This document shows, piece by piece, positions 32,468 through 42,392 of a stretch of 64,000 nucleotides of DNA. Every line of letters starts with the position of its first letter. The stretch's first letter is position 1. The translations under genes and the position numbers were made by a program. The stretch is from Candida dubliniensis CD36 (lineage: Eukaryota; Ascomycota; Pichiomycetes; Serinales; Debaryomycetaceae): the NCBI RefSeq assembly GCF_000026945.1, contig NC_012867.1, positions 1,426,001-1,490,000 on the forward strand, in the 5' to 3' direction. A model generated the notes under the pieces. The model was not told the origin of the DNA, did no database searches, and saw nothing but the letters and a program-made list of their open reading frames with translations.

Positions 32468-33544
32468 GTAATGCAATGGTGTTATGAATGTACGTGGGTT
32501 TGATAGTATATAAGTGATAGAATTTATCAAGTTATACTACATACGCTTTGGTGATGTAGTTTTATTTGACTGGTTTGCAGATATTATCGTAGAGACTTCG
32601 ATGAGTGTTTTCTATTATTTTAACATATGATGAACAAAGTTGTTGCAAATCACTTGGAAAAGACTACAGAATACTTAAAAGACAACCGTCTCTATGTACC
32701 AATCAAATATAGCCCTTCTATCCTTTTTATTTGAGTTAAAAGCTATTGTCCATAATATTAGCGGTCAATGTTCAACTCTTGAAATCTTACTAATGGAATT
32801 ATAACTAACCAACTAGACACTATTTTTTTATTACGCTATCTGTTATACTATACGTAGTTTAGATATTATCGTATAATGAACAAGAATAAACAGAATAAAC
32901 TAGAGTTAAAATCAAACCTATTTATAGTCTTTCTATTAGTAGGGGTCGAAGACTAAACCCATTGATTAACAATCTTCATTTGCCTCCTTGATTGTTAATA
33001 GCATGACTTCGATCACTAATATCGTGATAATGATTAATATCAACTGATTTGCCCATAACACTATCTAGAAAACGATATGAGAGATCTTTCAACATAGCAG
33101 CACGATTAGTTTTCTGTAGTTCCTTCTTCTACCCTTTTTGGCACGTGACTGTGTCGTGTATTGATATGTAGAAAGATAATCTATTAATAGATGAAATATG
33201 TATCTAAATGATAAAAAAAGTATTGATTGATTCTAAAAAGAAAGACGATATAAAAAAAAATATAAAATGTAGAAGAAAGTGTAAGGTTTATATAGTAAGA
33301 CTTGAGTTGATAACTTCGCAACCAAATCTGAACACGTATAATTTGTAAGGTTGGAGATATTAACACATTTTAAGAAAGGTGTTAACTATGACGACATATG
33401 CAGGATCGTCAAAGTATGTAAGTCGCACCTCCCTATTTCAAAAGTTTTTGAGAGTTCGGATTTGATCAAAAAACGACGACGGCGGGCAATCGAGAATTGT
33501 AACCTACTCCTATCGCACTCAATTTGTTTTCATTAAACACTTCA

Positions 33545-33586
<42 letters not shown>

Positions 33587-33672
33587 CTTCACAATCAAAA
33601 CCCTTCTTGTGCTTAAGAATATATCTTTACAACTAGATAAAATACCCTTTGTCTAATTAAAAATTTTCGAAT
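32468..33672. other. Intergenic region upstream of the Sos7-like gene
   Basis: 1.2 kb. It contains GCACGTGAC near 33140 (a Cbf1/CDEI-type E-box), a 25-codon ATG frame at 33388-33465, and an (AAC)14 tract at 33546-33587 in the likely 5' leader. No tRNA or spliced gene recognised. Confidence 0.55.
33546..33587 (+). repeat. (AAC)14 microsatellite
   Basis: Fourteen perfect AAC units, 86 bp upstream of the ATG of the Sos7-like gene; probably in its 5' untranslated region, where length changes between alleles would be expected. Confidence 0.9.
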
Positions 33673-34743
33673 ATGTCTGAAATAACGTCTCAAGAATTGA
33701 AAGATGAATTATCATCTATTCAAGAAAATTCTGTCAATTATTCAATTTTAACATCTGAACAAGATTTCCATAATGCCAATATTAAACTCAGCAATCCTAA
33801 ATTAATTAAAGATGAATTATTACATTATCAAAATATTTTCTCCAAATTGAAATTTTTATATTTAGAACAAGAAACAAGAGATATTTTCCTAAGAGAAATA
33901 TCTGAAATCAATTATAAACTACCACCAAAAGATAAAAATTTCATTAATGATTCTGATTTCCAATTATTGGAACAAGAAACTCAAATTAGTAAACAACGAT
34001 TAAAACATAATAAACAAGACATGTATAAGAAAATATCTCAATTAGAAAGAATCACCAATGAAACCGATTTATTATATACAAATTATAATAATCGATGCCG
34101 ACAAATTCAAGAATCAATTAATGAAGAAGTCAATTCATTAGAAATGAAAATTGATGAATTAGTCAATCAAAATGAAGATAATCATACCATAATGGAATAT
34201 ATGATGGATTCTCGACCTTCATCAGTTAGTGAAATGATATCACTGCAAGATAAAGATATTTTAAAACAAGATGCCATAGATAAATTACATGAAATAAATA
34301 AAGATATAAATGATACCACAACCCAATATAAAAATAGTTCCCATCAAATTGAAACAATTAGTAATAAATTAAATGATTTGAATAAAATTTTGAATGATTT
34401 ACAACCTATGGATTATAAAGATGATAAATTACAAAAATATACTAAATGGTGTATAGAGATGAATGAGATATTGACAAAATTAAGTGTTGTTGATAAAATT
34501 GAATTGAATCAAGAAGAAGAAAAACCCCATTCACAAAATGAATATTGTTTAAGTATAAATTGGAGTAGTGGTAACGGCCAAAATAAATTGGTTATAAAGT
34601 ATCATGAAGGAGATTGGAAGATTACTTCATTACAAGGATTTAAAGGTAATAATACTAAGATTATATCAAGAATAAATTCACTAGGCAATCAAAATGATTT
34701 TTTCAAAGCAATTGCTCAATTTATTATTGAATTAACTGGATAA
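33673..34743 (+). CDS. Sos7/Kre28-like kinetochore coiled-coil protein
   Basis: 356 residues, mostly predicted coiled coil (about 40-250) with a compact C-terminal part (LSINWSSGNGQNKLVIKYHEGDW...). The stretch KLKFLYLEQETRDIFLREI followed by an acidic, Lys-rich helix resembles the Sos7 family. In yeasts the Sos7/Kre28 protein pairs with Spc7/Spc105 in the KNL1 complex at the outer kinetochore. Sequence conservation in this family is low, so the assignment rests on that motif and the coiled-coil architecture. Another kinetochore or tethering coiled-coil protein is possible. It starts at the first ATG. Confidence 0.6.
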   Translation: MSEITSQELKDELSSIQENSVNYSILTSEQDFHNANIKLSNPKLIKDELLHYQNIFSKLKFLYLEQETRDIFLREISEINYKLPPKDKNFINDSDFQLLEQETQISKQRLKHNKQDMYKKISQLERITNETDLLYTNYNNRCRQIQESINEEVNSLEMKIDELVNQNEDNHTIMEYMMDSRPSSVSEMISLQDKDILKQDAIDKLHEINKDINDTTTQYKNSSHQIETISNKLNDLNKILNDLQPMDYKDDKLQKYTKWCIEMNEILTKLSVVDKIELNQEEEKPHSQNEYCLSINWSSGNGQNKLVIKYHEGDWKITSLQGFKGNNTKIISRINSLGNQNDFFKAIAQFIIELTG

Positions 34744-35073
34744 ATAGGGTTTGGTTGAAAAAAAAAAAAACCTTCAAATACAAAACTACTTTGTTTATTT
34801 AGGTTAAATGACAATCGATTAAGCGTTTACTTTCATTAGGAGTGTAGTAATAACAATGGTTGTAGTTCGTATCTATATCTCCGTCCAACTAGTGGGTGTA
34901 TAACCGAGGGACAACAACAACAGATATAAAAATGATCCAATTCACACGCCAAAGAGAAAGATTTTTTTTTTTTTACCCCAACAAGAGTAGGAAGAAGTAA
35001 AATTATTTAAAAGACTTAATCTCCACTCTTTGTTTTTTATTTCAAACCTCCAATTGGAATTTTTATATTACTA
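34744..35073. other. Short intergenic region
   Basis: 330 bp between two same-strand genes. Contains A12 and T12 runs and a short CAA tract; nothing else seen. Confidence 0.6.
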
Positions 35074-35988
35074 ATGGCCACCACAACAATTCAAGAAAAT
35101 ACTGATATAGTCAAACAAGTAAGCTTAAAACATACTTCAACTGATCCACGTCAACAAGAAATTATCAACAATTTACTCCTTCTAGCTCAAAAGGAACAAC
35201 AGAAAGGTAACACTTCAATTACATCCGATAAACTCGACAAATTAACTAGCTTACTTTCCCAACAACAAAGTCGAACACCACCATCAATCCACACCAAGAC
35301 AAAATTACCTCCCAAACCAAAATATCCTTCAGTATTTAATAAGTTTGATATTAACAAATCATCTAACAACAATCGACAACCATTCCTGCCTCCAGTAAAG
35401 AAATCTAAATCTAAACCAAGGAATACAAATAATAATAGTCCCAAAAAATACTACAGACCAAACAATTTTAGTTTAAAGAAAATAGAATTTATATTTGTTA
35501 ATATTTTAGAAAATCTTGCCAATTTATTAGATAACTTACATTTATTATCAAATTTACCAATGTTCCCGCAATTTTTAAATCGATTTTTGAAACAAACAAA
35601 CAAGATTTGGGTATTGATATTGGTATTTTTAATTAGGAAAACCATATCACAATTATTAAATGTGATACGTAAAATCAGAAAAGTTAATATTGAAGTGGAT
35701 TTATTAAATACTACTACCAGAAAATCTAAAATAAATTCTATAAATGAAGATTTAAATACGAAATATAAAAAAGTATTAAAAGATTTAAGATTTGATAAAA
35801 TGATGCTTGTCATTGAATTAATTGGGAATTTCTTAGACTTGACATTTAATCTTATTGAATTATACGGAATTGTTTTGCCTGATTGGATTATGAGTTTATT
35901 GAATTTTGCAAGTATGGCAATGACAATTTATAGAATGAATAAAGACGATGAATATGTTGATGATGATATAACTGAAGATTTGATTTGA
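35074..35988 (+). CDS. Putative peroxisomal membrane protein, Pex34/Pex11-like
   Basis: 304 residues. The first ~125 are hydrophilic, rich in Gln, Asn, Pro and Lys. The rest is a compact membrane-associated region: two amphipathic/hydrophobic helices (NILENLANLLDNLHLL; WVLILVFLIRKTISQLLNVI), a basic IRKIRKV, a charged linker, KDLRFDKMMLVIELIGNFLD, and a final SLLNFASMAMTIYRM helix. This order resembles yeast Pex34 and the C-terminal half of Pex11, proteins that control peroxisome number. I have no strong motif. It may be another small organelle membrane protein. Confidence 0.42.
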   Translation: MATTTIQENTDIVKQVSLKHTSTDPRQQEIINNLLLLAQKEQQKGNTSITSDKLDKLTSLLSQQQSRTPPSIHTKTKLPPKPKYPSVFNKFDINKSSNNNRQPFLPPVKKSKSKPRNTNNNSPKKYYRPNNFSLKKIEFIFVNILENLANLLDNLHLLSNLPMFPQFLNRFLKQTNKIWVLILVFLIRKTISQLLNVIRKIRKVNIEVDLLNTTTRKSKINSINEDLNTKYKKVLKDLRFDKMMLVIELIGNFLDLTFNLIELYGIVLPDWIMSLLNFASMAMTIYRMNKDDEYVDDDITEDLI

Positions 35989-36163
35989 AGTTAATAGCTC
36001 AAATAGTTTAATTATAATACATACCAACTAATACTAATACCAATACTCCTTTGTATGCGTGTAAGTCACAATTTTTTTTTTTCTTTCTTTGGTCTCCTAG
36101 AAAAACATACAAACACACACACAATTGTTGCCAACACCAACAACACCATTTGTAACACCAACA

Positions 36164-38194
36164 ATGCCATCTATTGAACAACAACTAGAAGATCAAGAAT
36201 TATATTTAAAAGATATTGAACAGAATATATCCACAACATTATCCAAAATAAACAAGACAACCCTTGAAAATGATCGTGAATTTCGAAAACAGTTTGAAGA
36301 AATTCCTCAAGATTCACATACAGATAATGAAAATTTAACTGATTTAACAATTTCTGAATTAAATAATAAATTTGAAATTATTACTGACAATTTAAATCAC
36401 TTGAATGAATTACAAGAGATCAATTTCAAATTAAAAGAGATTGAAACATACTTGGGGAAACCGAAAACATTGCAAAGTATTTTGGATTTACAATATTTAA
36501 ACAATTTATTTAACAAAGAAATCATTATCGATACAAATTCCAAATATATAATATACAAACAAATTAAGAAAAGAATTGATTCACTTCATCAAGATTTTAT
36601 TGTTCAATTGAATGAATATTTAACCATTCTTTTGATTCCTGATCCATATACCATTACCAATGTAGCAATTTTACAAGATTTCAATCGGTTTCTATTGAAA
36701 AATGGACATAATATAGATGCCTATGATAAATATAAGGAAAATTGGGATAAATTAGTGGATTCAATATTAGAGAGCCCTTCTTCAAATCAATCCAATTTGA
36801 ATTTGATTGTTGATGAACTTGAAGATACTATTAAATTAGAATTTGTATCTGATAATGGAAACAACAATTTTATTAAATCAATTATTAATTTAATTAAATT
36901 TATAAATGAATTACAATATCCCACAATTAAAAATTATTTAAATTCTAAAATTTCCAAGAACATAATTGATAAAATTTCGATCAATATAAATCAAATTATC
37001 AATGACAAACAACAATTGACTGATTTAGATGAATTAGTAGTATTATGTCATGAAAATAATTGGAATGTTTTATCAAGAATGGAAGAAGGAAGTGGTTCCA
37101 TAAAAGAAAAATTAAATAAATTGCATCTTGATTGGATTGTTGATAATTATGTGGAAAGAATCAAAAAGGTATTCAAATCTGATGCCATGAAACAAACTGA
37201 ATTGATTGATTTTGATACTGGAAAACTAAACAAAGAAGAAAACAAAGCAACAAATGAGAACAGTAAAAACGACGACGATGGTGACGATGGGTGGAATGAT
37301 AATTGGGACGACGGTTGGGAAGAAGAAGAAGAAGAAGAAAAAGAAACCGATACTGGTGATAAAGCATCTCATCAAGATACATCGGATGAGAGAATAGTTA
37401 TTACTAAGATTCCTTCTGAACTATTAATACTTATCAATGAATTCAGCAGAAGTTCATCAGACTTGAATCACCTAATAACTTCAATTCAAGCATTAGCCAC
37501 AGTTGAATATCCTTCATTAGCAAATTCATTTTTATTGCTTAACGATCTAAATTATTTATCTTCAAAATTATCTTCCTCCAGTGATGCTCAAAAATTGACA
37601 CAATTTGTCAATTGCAATTGGAATCAAGTACTCATTAAATTTTATCTGGAATTAAAAATTGTATTATCATCACTCAATTTAGAAAATGATGAATTAAACA
37701 ACAACAACTTTGATGAATTGGATGATTATAATTTAAACCAATTAAGTTTGATTTATAAATGGTTCAATATATTATTCGAAGAAAAACAATTGAAATCTAC
37801 CAATAAACCAAAATTTATCTTATTAGTTATTGATTTGGTAGAATTTATAAATAATTGGCTTATTCAAATGATATTCAATCTTGACGATATAAGTGAACAT
37901 CAATGTACCAAAATAACTCATATTATTGATAATTTAAACAATGTAACAATACCATATATTCAAGAATTGGATGGTATTAATAAAGATTCATCAATTGAAT
38001 CATATCATAAATTAAATAATGTTAAATTTTTGGTCAATAATCATTTGAAAGATATTATGGAAAGATTTTATCAAGGTGAATTATTTAATCTTGAAACTCA
38101 AGAATTAGTAAATATGATAAAATCTATTTTTATTCAAAGTGAATTAAGAGATAATTATATTCAAGAAATTATTGAATTCAGAAACATGAGCTAA
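36164..38194 (+). CDS. DSL1: Dsl1, Golgi-to-ER vesicle tethering subunit
   Basis: 676 residues from the ATG at 36164; the frame is open further upstream through TTG codons only. Dsl1 joins Sec39 and Tip20 at the ER membrane to capture COPI vesicles. The N-terminal half is coiled coil. An acidic, Trp-bearing loop at about 370-400 (DDGWNDNWDDGWEEEE) matches the Dsl1 lasso whose tryptophans bind coatomer. The rest is helical, as in the Dsl1 C-terminal domain. S. cerevisiae Dsl1 is 754 residues. Overall identity is low, as in this family generally, so the lasso is the main evidence. Confidence 0.72.
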   Translation: MPSIEQQLEDQELYLKDIEQNISTTLSKINKTTLENDREFRKQFEEIPQDSHTDNENLTDLTISELNNKFEIITDNLNHLNELQEINFKLKEIETYLGKPKTLQSILDLQYLNNLFNKEIIIDTNSKYIIYKQIKKRIDSLHQDFIVQLNEYLTILLIPDPYTITNVAILQDFNRFLLKNGHNIDAYDKYKENWDKLVDSILESPSSNQSNLNLIVDELEDTIKLEFVSDNGNNNFIKSIINLIKFINELQYPTIKNYLNSKISKNIIDKISININQIINDKQQLTDLDELVVLCHENNWNVLSRMEEGSGSIKEKLNKLHLDWIVDNYVERIKKVFKSDAMKQTELIDFDTGKLNKEENKATNENSKNDDDGDDGWNDNWDDGWEEEEEEEKETDTGDKASHQDTSDERIVITKIPSELLILINEFSRSSSDLNHLITSIQALATVEYPSLANSFLLLNDLNYLSSKLSSSSDAQKLTQFVNCNWNQVLIKFYLELKIVLSSLNLENDELNNNNFDELDDYNLNQLSLIYKWFNILFEEKQLKSTNKPKFILLVIDLVEFINNWLIQMIFNLDDISEHQCTKITHIIDNLNNVTIPYIQELDGINKDSSIESYHKLNNVKFLVNNHLKDIMERFYQGELFNLETQELVNMIKSIFIQSELRDNYIQEIIEFRNMS

Positions 38195-38307
38195 GAAAGT
38201 AAATGTATTATTTATAGCATATTAATATAAATATAAATGATTAAATGTCACATATAGGATCTAGTTAAGTCTTTTCCTTTTATCTGTTTTCCCTACTCCC
38301 CCTTTCT

Positions 38308-38532
38308 TTAAGCAATTTCTTTACCACCATTTATCTTTTTCCCAGTTTTAGCTATAGTATTATAAACAGTTTCATATGGTTGAGTAGTAACAACATCAAC
38401 TGATTGTTTATCCAAAGAAACATCAAAAGATGATACACCATCTAATCTTTTCAATACTCTTTCAACAGCTCCAGAACATCCGGAACATGACATTGTCACG
38501 TCAAAATGATATTTCTTAGAAACTTCTGACAT
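38308..38532 (-). CDS. ATX1: Atx1, copper metallochaperone
   Basis: 74 residues, the right size for Atx1 (73 in S. cerevisiae). A single heavy-metal-associated domain with the copper site MSCSGC (MxCxxC) at residues 14-19 and the Lys-rich loop near the end (TGKKINGGK) that docks onto the copper ATPase. It delivers Cu(I) in the cytosol to the Ccc2-type pump of the secretory pathway, which loads multicopper ferroxidases. It is convergent with DSL1, 113 bp apart, and divergent from ORC5. Confidence 0.95.
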   Translation of the reverse strand: MSEVSKKYHFDVTMSCSGCSGAVERVLKRLDGVSSFDVSLDKQSVDVVTTQPYETVYNTIAKTGKKINGGKEIA

Positions 38533-39124
38533 TGCAAATTATGAATTAACTCTTGTGGTTGAATAATAATAAATCTTATTTGAAGAATGACAAAAAGAAG
38601 ATGAAGGGGAAAAGTTGAATATTTTATTAGTTATTATTGTGGCTGGTATTTATATATTAGTAAGAATTGATTTTTTTTTTGCTTTTGCTTTGGTTGAAGA
38701 TTACAAATTCCCGATATTTCGCAAATTTCACTCTCATTTGTTTACTACAGCGAATTCCTCTCTCATGACAGATTATACCGAATGACGTGCTAAGAAACTA
38801 AAACATAAATGGGATTATCATAAATGTTTTACAACAAAAAATAAACGTAACAGAATCTTCATTAATCAGATACACAAGGTTTTAACTGGTAAACATGTTG
38901 AATGTATAAAGTTACTTATCTTTTGCAACATATAGTTAAAACTAAGGTCGTGTATAATTGCACACACACCGGCTCAAAAATTATTTCAATGTTTACAACC
39001 ACTTCACATTTTTTCAGAATATAGCCATTACACATTGTATGGAAATACAGCTTGAACCAAATCAAATTAGAAACATTTTATAACCCATTGGGATTAAAAT
39101 AAGAAGACGTAAAACAATTTACAG
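38533..39124. other. Divergent promoter region between ATX1 and ORC5
   Basis: 592 bp, AT-rich. No MCB or other site recognised; no gene seen. Confidence 0.6.
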
Positions 39125-40606
39125 ATGAGTTTAACACTTGATGAATTGTCATTATTGAAAAAAGAAGTGAAAGAAAGAGATGAAGAAATTGATTTGTTGA
39201 ATGCATTTGTAAACAAGAATCCAAGATTACTGTCTCCATGCGTCATAGTTCATGGATATAAATCTATTGGCAAAACATTTACCGTGACAAAGTTTTTAAA
39301 GGCATTGGGATTAAAATTTTCTACCGTTAATTGTGATGAATGTGTTTCGAAAAAGATATTATTACGCCGATGTTTTGATAGAATTAGAATCGATAGTGGC
39401 CGACAAATAGGGCCAATAAACACCAGAAGTGATTTGGCAAAATATGGGAATACCGGTGATAGCTTTTCAACATTTTTATCAGCTTTAGAATTGTTTGCTG
39501 ACGAGTTTGGCTATAGAGATGACCATCATGTTTTACTACTAGACAGATTTGATCAATGTTTTGAATATGTAAATGATTTATTAGCCGGGTTTACACGATT
39601 AAAAGAATCTTCAAGTTTGCAGAATTTCACTGTGATTGTTGTTGTTGCTGGTGAAGACCCTAAAGAAATTGTGACATTATCAAACCCACATGTTTATTTC
39701 AAAGTTTATAATGAAACCCAAATAATCAGTATTTTACAACAGAATCGATTATGCAAATTCGATGATACTTTGGATAATTCGCCAGAGAGTATAGAATTTT
39801 ACAACCAATATGTTAAAGCAATAGTGGATATGTTTTATTCATACACAGGATCCGATATGTCATTGTTGATAGATTTTACCAAGAGATTATGGGATCCTTT
39901 TATTGAACCAATACGACAAGGTCGATTACAAATTACAGAATTTGTCAAATGTCTTAAAGAAGGTATGCACTTGTTTACTGACGAAGATGTTGTTAGTAAT
40001 TCCGGAGTCATTGAATTTAAAACACTCCAATGGGAACAACAAATGAGCCATGGAGGGCATGTCCAAGATTTACCTTTACATTCTAAATTTTTTTTACTTG
40101 CATCTTATTTGGCATCATATGGGAATCAAAGAAATGATCTTCATAAATATTCTAAAGTGAAAGTAGTGAAATACAAAAAGAGACAAAGCACCAAATCAGC
40201 TAAAGTTACAAAGGGACATATGAGTAAAGAAAGTATCGATACACGTTTATTATCGGCCAACTTTGTTGATCTTGAAAGAATCTTGGCTATTTTGTCAGTC
40301 ATATATAGGAATTATGCCCCTTCATTGAATCATTCAGATAAAGATGAATTGCTTTACATGGATGATCGGATAATAGAAAATGAAGAGAAAAAAGAATCAG
40401 AAAGGTCTAGATTCACTCTAACGAGAAATATCGATTTGAGTAATCAAATTGCAACGTTGTTTTCCTTAGGATTATTGAGTAAGACCAACTCCTCGGATAT
40501 ATTGACCGCCAAAGTAAGATGGAAGTGTAATATTGATTGGGATACTGCAGAAGGAATAGCAAAGTCAGTGAATTTTCCTATTGCAGAGTTTATGATAGAA
40601 GACTAA
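39125..40606 (+). CDS. ORC5: Orc5, origin recognition complex subunit 5
   Basis: 493 residues (S. cerevisiae 479). An AAA+ protein of the six-subunit complex that marks replication origins. Walker A GYKSIGKT at 44-51 and a Walker-B-like LLLDRFDQ near 137-144; the second acidic residue of Walker B is not the usual Glu. The Orc5-type C-terminal region carries LPLHSKFFLLASYLASYGNQ near residue 320 and RTRIDL-like RNIDLSNQIATLFSLGLL near the end. Orc5 binds ATP in yeast. It starts at the first ATG. The stop lies 11 bp from that of LIN1 (convergent). Confidence 0.93.
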   Translation: MSLTLDELSLLKKEVKERDEEIDLLNAFVNKNPRLLSPCVIVHGYKSIGKTFTVTKFLKALGLKFSTVNCDECVSKKILLRRCFDRIRIDSGRQIGPINTRSDLAKYGNTGDSFSTFLSALELFADEFGYRDDHHVLLLDRFDQCFEYVNDLLAGFTRLKESSSLQNFTVIVVVAGEDPKEIVTLSNPHVYFKVYNETQIISILQQNRLCKFDDTLDNSPESIEFYNQYVKAIVDMFYSYTGSDMSLLIDFTKRLWDPFIEPIRQGRLQITEFVKCLKEGMHLFTDEDVVSNSGVIEFKTLQWEQQMSHGGHVQDLPLHSKFFLLASYLASYGNQRNDLHKYSKVKVVKYKKRQSTKSAKVTKGHMSKESIDTRLLSANFVDLERILAILSVIYRNYAPSLNHSDKDELLYMDDRIIENEEKKESERSRFTLTRNIDLSNQIATLFSLGLLSKTNSSDILTAKVRWKCNIDWDTAEGIAKSVNFPIAEFMIED

Positions 40607-40617
40607 CAACAACCTTT

Positions 40618-41790
40618 TTATGTAAAATCAATATATTCAACATTTTTAAATTCTGTTTCACCAACTTTTCGTACCTCTACTTTATTTTCAAAATAAGTCT
40701 TTTTCCAATGATCCATTTCATAATTGGAATATGGGCCATTTAATATATCTTCATCTCCAATCCATCTAAATTCCCATATTTTTTCACCATAATCAATGTT
40801 TTCAATCTCAGAATTGTCATCATCACATTCTTCTCTAGATCGTTTAAGCCCTCGTTCAACATTATAAGGACGTCCTGTCGTTGCTTGGAATTTCCTCATC
40901 AATTCTTCTCTTGTCAAGTCGTATATATCATCGATTTGTTTGTCATTAATTAAGGATGAACACACATTAGTGATTCTATTAATTGATTCATCTGAATTAT
41001 TATGCACAGTTTTACTGTTCTTTTTCAGTTTTTTGGGATTTAATCTTGCCAATGCCTCAAGAGGAGATTCAGCTGGTTCCAATAACAGTATCAAATCAGA
41101 AAGCAAAATTTCTAAAGGTTCAACATTATGATCCTTTTCTTTTTCTTTATCTCTCTGTCGTTTTTCTCGTATAGCTTGGGCCTGTTTAGCTTTATTTATA
41201 TCTGATGTATTATAATTATCAAGCCATATATCATTATCCGATGATTGTGAATCTTCTTCTTGTTCATCAGGTATATAATTCCCTTCATCATCAAATTTCC
41301 CAGAATTGGTTTCTTCTTTTAAGTTAAAAGCTTCAATTTTGGGTTCTTTTTTGTTTTTAAACAAATCAAAATTTAAATCCTCAATGTTATTGTAATAGTT
41401 GTTAACTGATTCATCTGTTTCTTTTATCTCATCGTCATCATTGTCGTTATTATTGTTCTTCTCAGAAGATGCTGATTCTTCATTATCACTAGCAAACATA
41501 TCATCTTCATCATTGCCATTGTCATTGCCATTGTCATTGTCATCAGAAAACATATCATTTTCTCTATCACTATCAAACATGTCGTTTTCGTTATCATCTC
41601 CAAATACATCTTCTTTCTGTTGTATCTTGTTGTTGTTTTCATCATCAGAATTTGCTCCTTGGTCATCACTTGAATCTGATTCATAACTTAATCGTAGTTT
41701 GTCATTTTTATTGGTTCTTCTTTGTCTTCTGTTACCATTATTCACTGAAAATTCATTATCCTTATTAAACAAATCAGTTTGACCAGTCAT
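40618..41790 (-). CDS. LIN1: Lin1/CD2BP2-like GYF-domain protein
   Basis: 390 residues from the ATG at 41790; the frame is open 80 codons further, but that part overlaps LTO1 and has no ATG support. CD2BP2 is the U5 snRNP 52K protein; yeast Lin1 binds Prp8 and cohesin component Irr1. The C-terminal GYF domain (about 336-385) shows WEFRWIGDEDILNGPYSNYEM. The family motif GKFDDEGNYIPD lies mid-protein, followed by WLDNYN. The acidic N-terminal third contains four copies of a [D/N]-[V/M]-F-x-[S/D]-D motif (EDVFGDD, NDMFDSD, NDMFSDD, DDMFASD). Confidence 0.88.
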   Translation of the reverse strand: MTGQTDLFNKDNEFSVNNGNRRQRRTNKNDKLRLSYESDSSDDQGANSDDENNNKIQQKEDVFGDDNENDMFDSDRENDMFSDDNDNGNDNGNDEDDMFASDNEESASSEKNNNNDNDDDEIKETDESVNNYYNNIEDLNFDLFKNKKEPKIEAFNLKEETNSGKFDDEGNYIPDEQEEDSQSSDNDIWLDNYNTSDINKAKQAQAIREKRQRDKEKEKDHNVEPLEILLSDLILLLEPAESPLEALARLNPKKLKKNSKTVHNNSDESINRITNVCSSLINDKQIDDIYDLTREELMRKFQATTGRPYNVERGLKRSREECDDDNSEIENIDYGEKIWEFRWIGDEDILNGPYSNYEMDHWKKTYFENKVEVRKVGETEFKNVEYIDFT

Positions 41791-41942
41791 TGTTGCTTGG
41801 AGTGCATCGCAAGTTACAATTATTGTACTCTCTTTCGAAGGGCATCTTTGTTTTTCCGAACAAAAAAAGGTGAACCCGAGCAAAAAAAAAATTGCAGAAA
41901 TTGTTACATTGTTTGCTTTAACAACTCTCCTCCCAAGTAGCC

Positions 41943-42392
41943 ATGTCAGATATAGATATAGATAATGTATTAAATCTAGAAGAAGAACAATATGAGTTAG
42001 GATACAAAGAAGGTCAAGCACAAGGTACAAAAGATCAATATTTAGAAGGGAAAGAATATGGCTATCAAACAGGATTTCAACGGTTTTTGATTGTTGGTTT
42101 TATTCTGGAATTCGTAAAGTTTTGGCTGTCTAATATAGATCAATATAATACTTCTTCTTCGTCGCTTCGGAATCATTTGGATAATTTGAAAAGTATTCTA
42201 GCAAACATATCCACAACTAACGATGATAAAGAAGTCGAGGAATATGAAAAGAATATTAAAAAGGCAAGGAATAAATTAAGGGTGATAGCAACTATAACTA
42301 AAGAATCCTGGAAAATTGATTCTTTAGATAATTTAGTGAAAGAAGTCGGAGGAACTTTACAAGTTAGTGAAAATCCCGATGATATGTGGTGA
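41943..42392 (+). CDS. LTO1: Lto1, adaptor for Fe-S cluster insertion into Rli1
   Basis: 149 residues. The Yae1_N-type glycine-repeat segment at 16-50 (YELGYKEGQAQGTKDQYLEG, then GYQTGFQRF) marks Lto1/ORAOV1. With Yae1 it bridges the ABC protein Rli1 to the cytosolic Fe-S targeting complex, supporting ribosome recycling and large-subunit function. The chain ends in Trp, the residue known in Lto1 to contact the targeting complex (here DDMW). It starts 152 bp from the divergent LIN1 ATG. Confidence 0.88.
   Translation: MSDIDIDNVLNLEEEQYELGYKEGQAQGTKDQYLEGKEYGYQTGFQRFLIVGFILEFVKFWLSNIDQYNTSSSSLRNHLDNLKSILANISTTNDDKEVEEYEKNIKKARNKLRVIATITKESWKIDSLDNLVKEVGGTLQVSENPDDMW

Noticed and set aside
33388..33465. 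25-codon ATG frame with an internal GTATGT, upstream of the Sos7-like gene
   Set aside because: It could be a first exon or a uORF, but no branch point or acceptor in a workable position follows and the peptide resembles nothing known.
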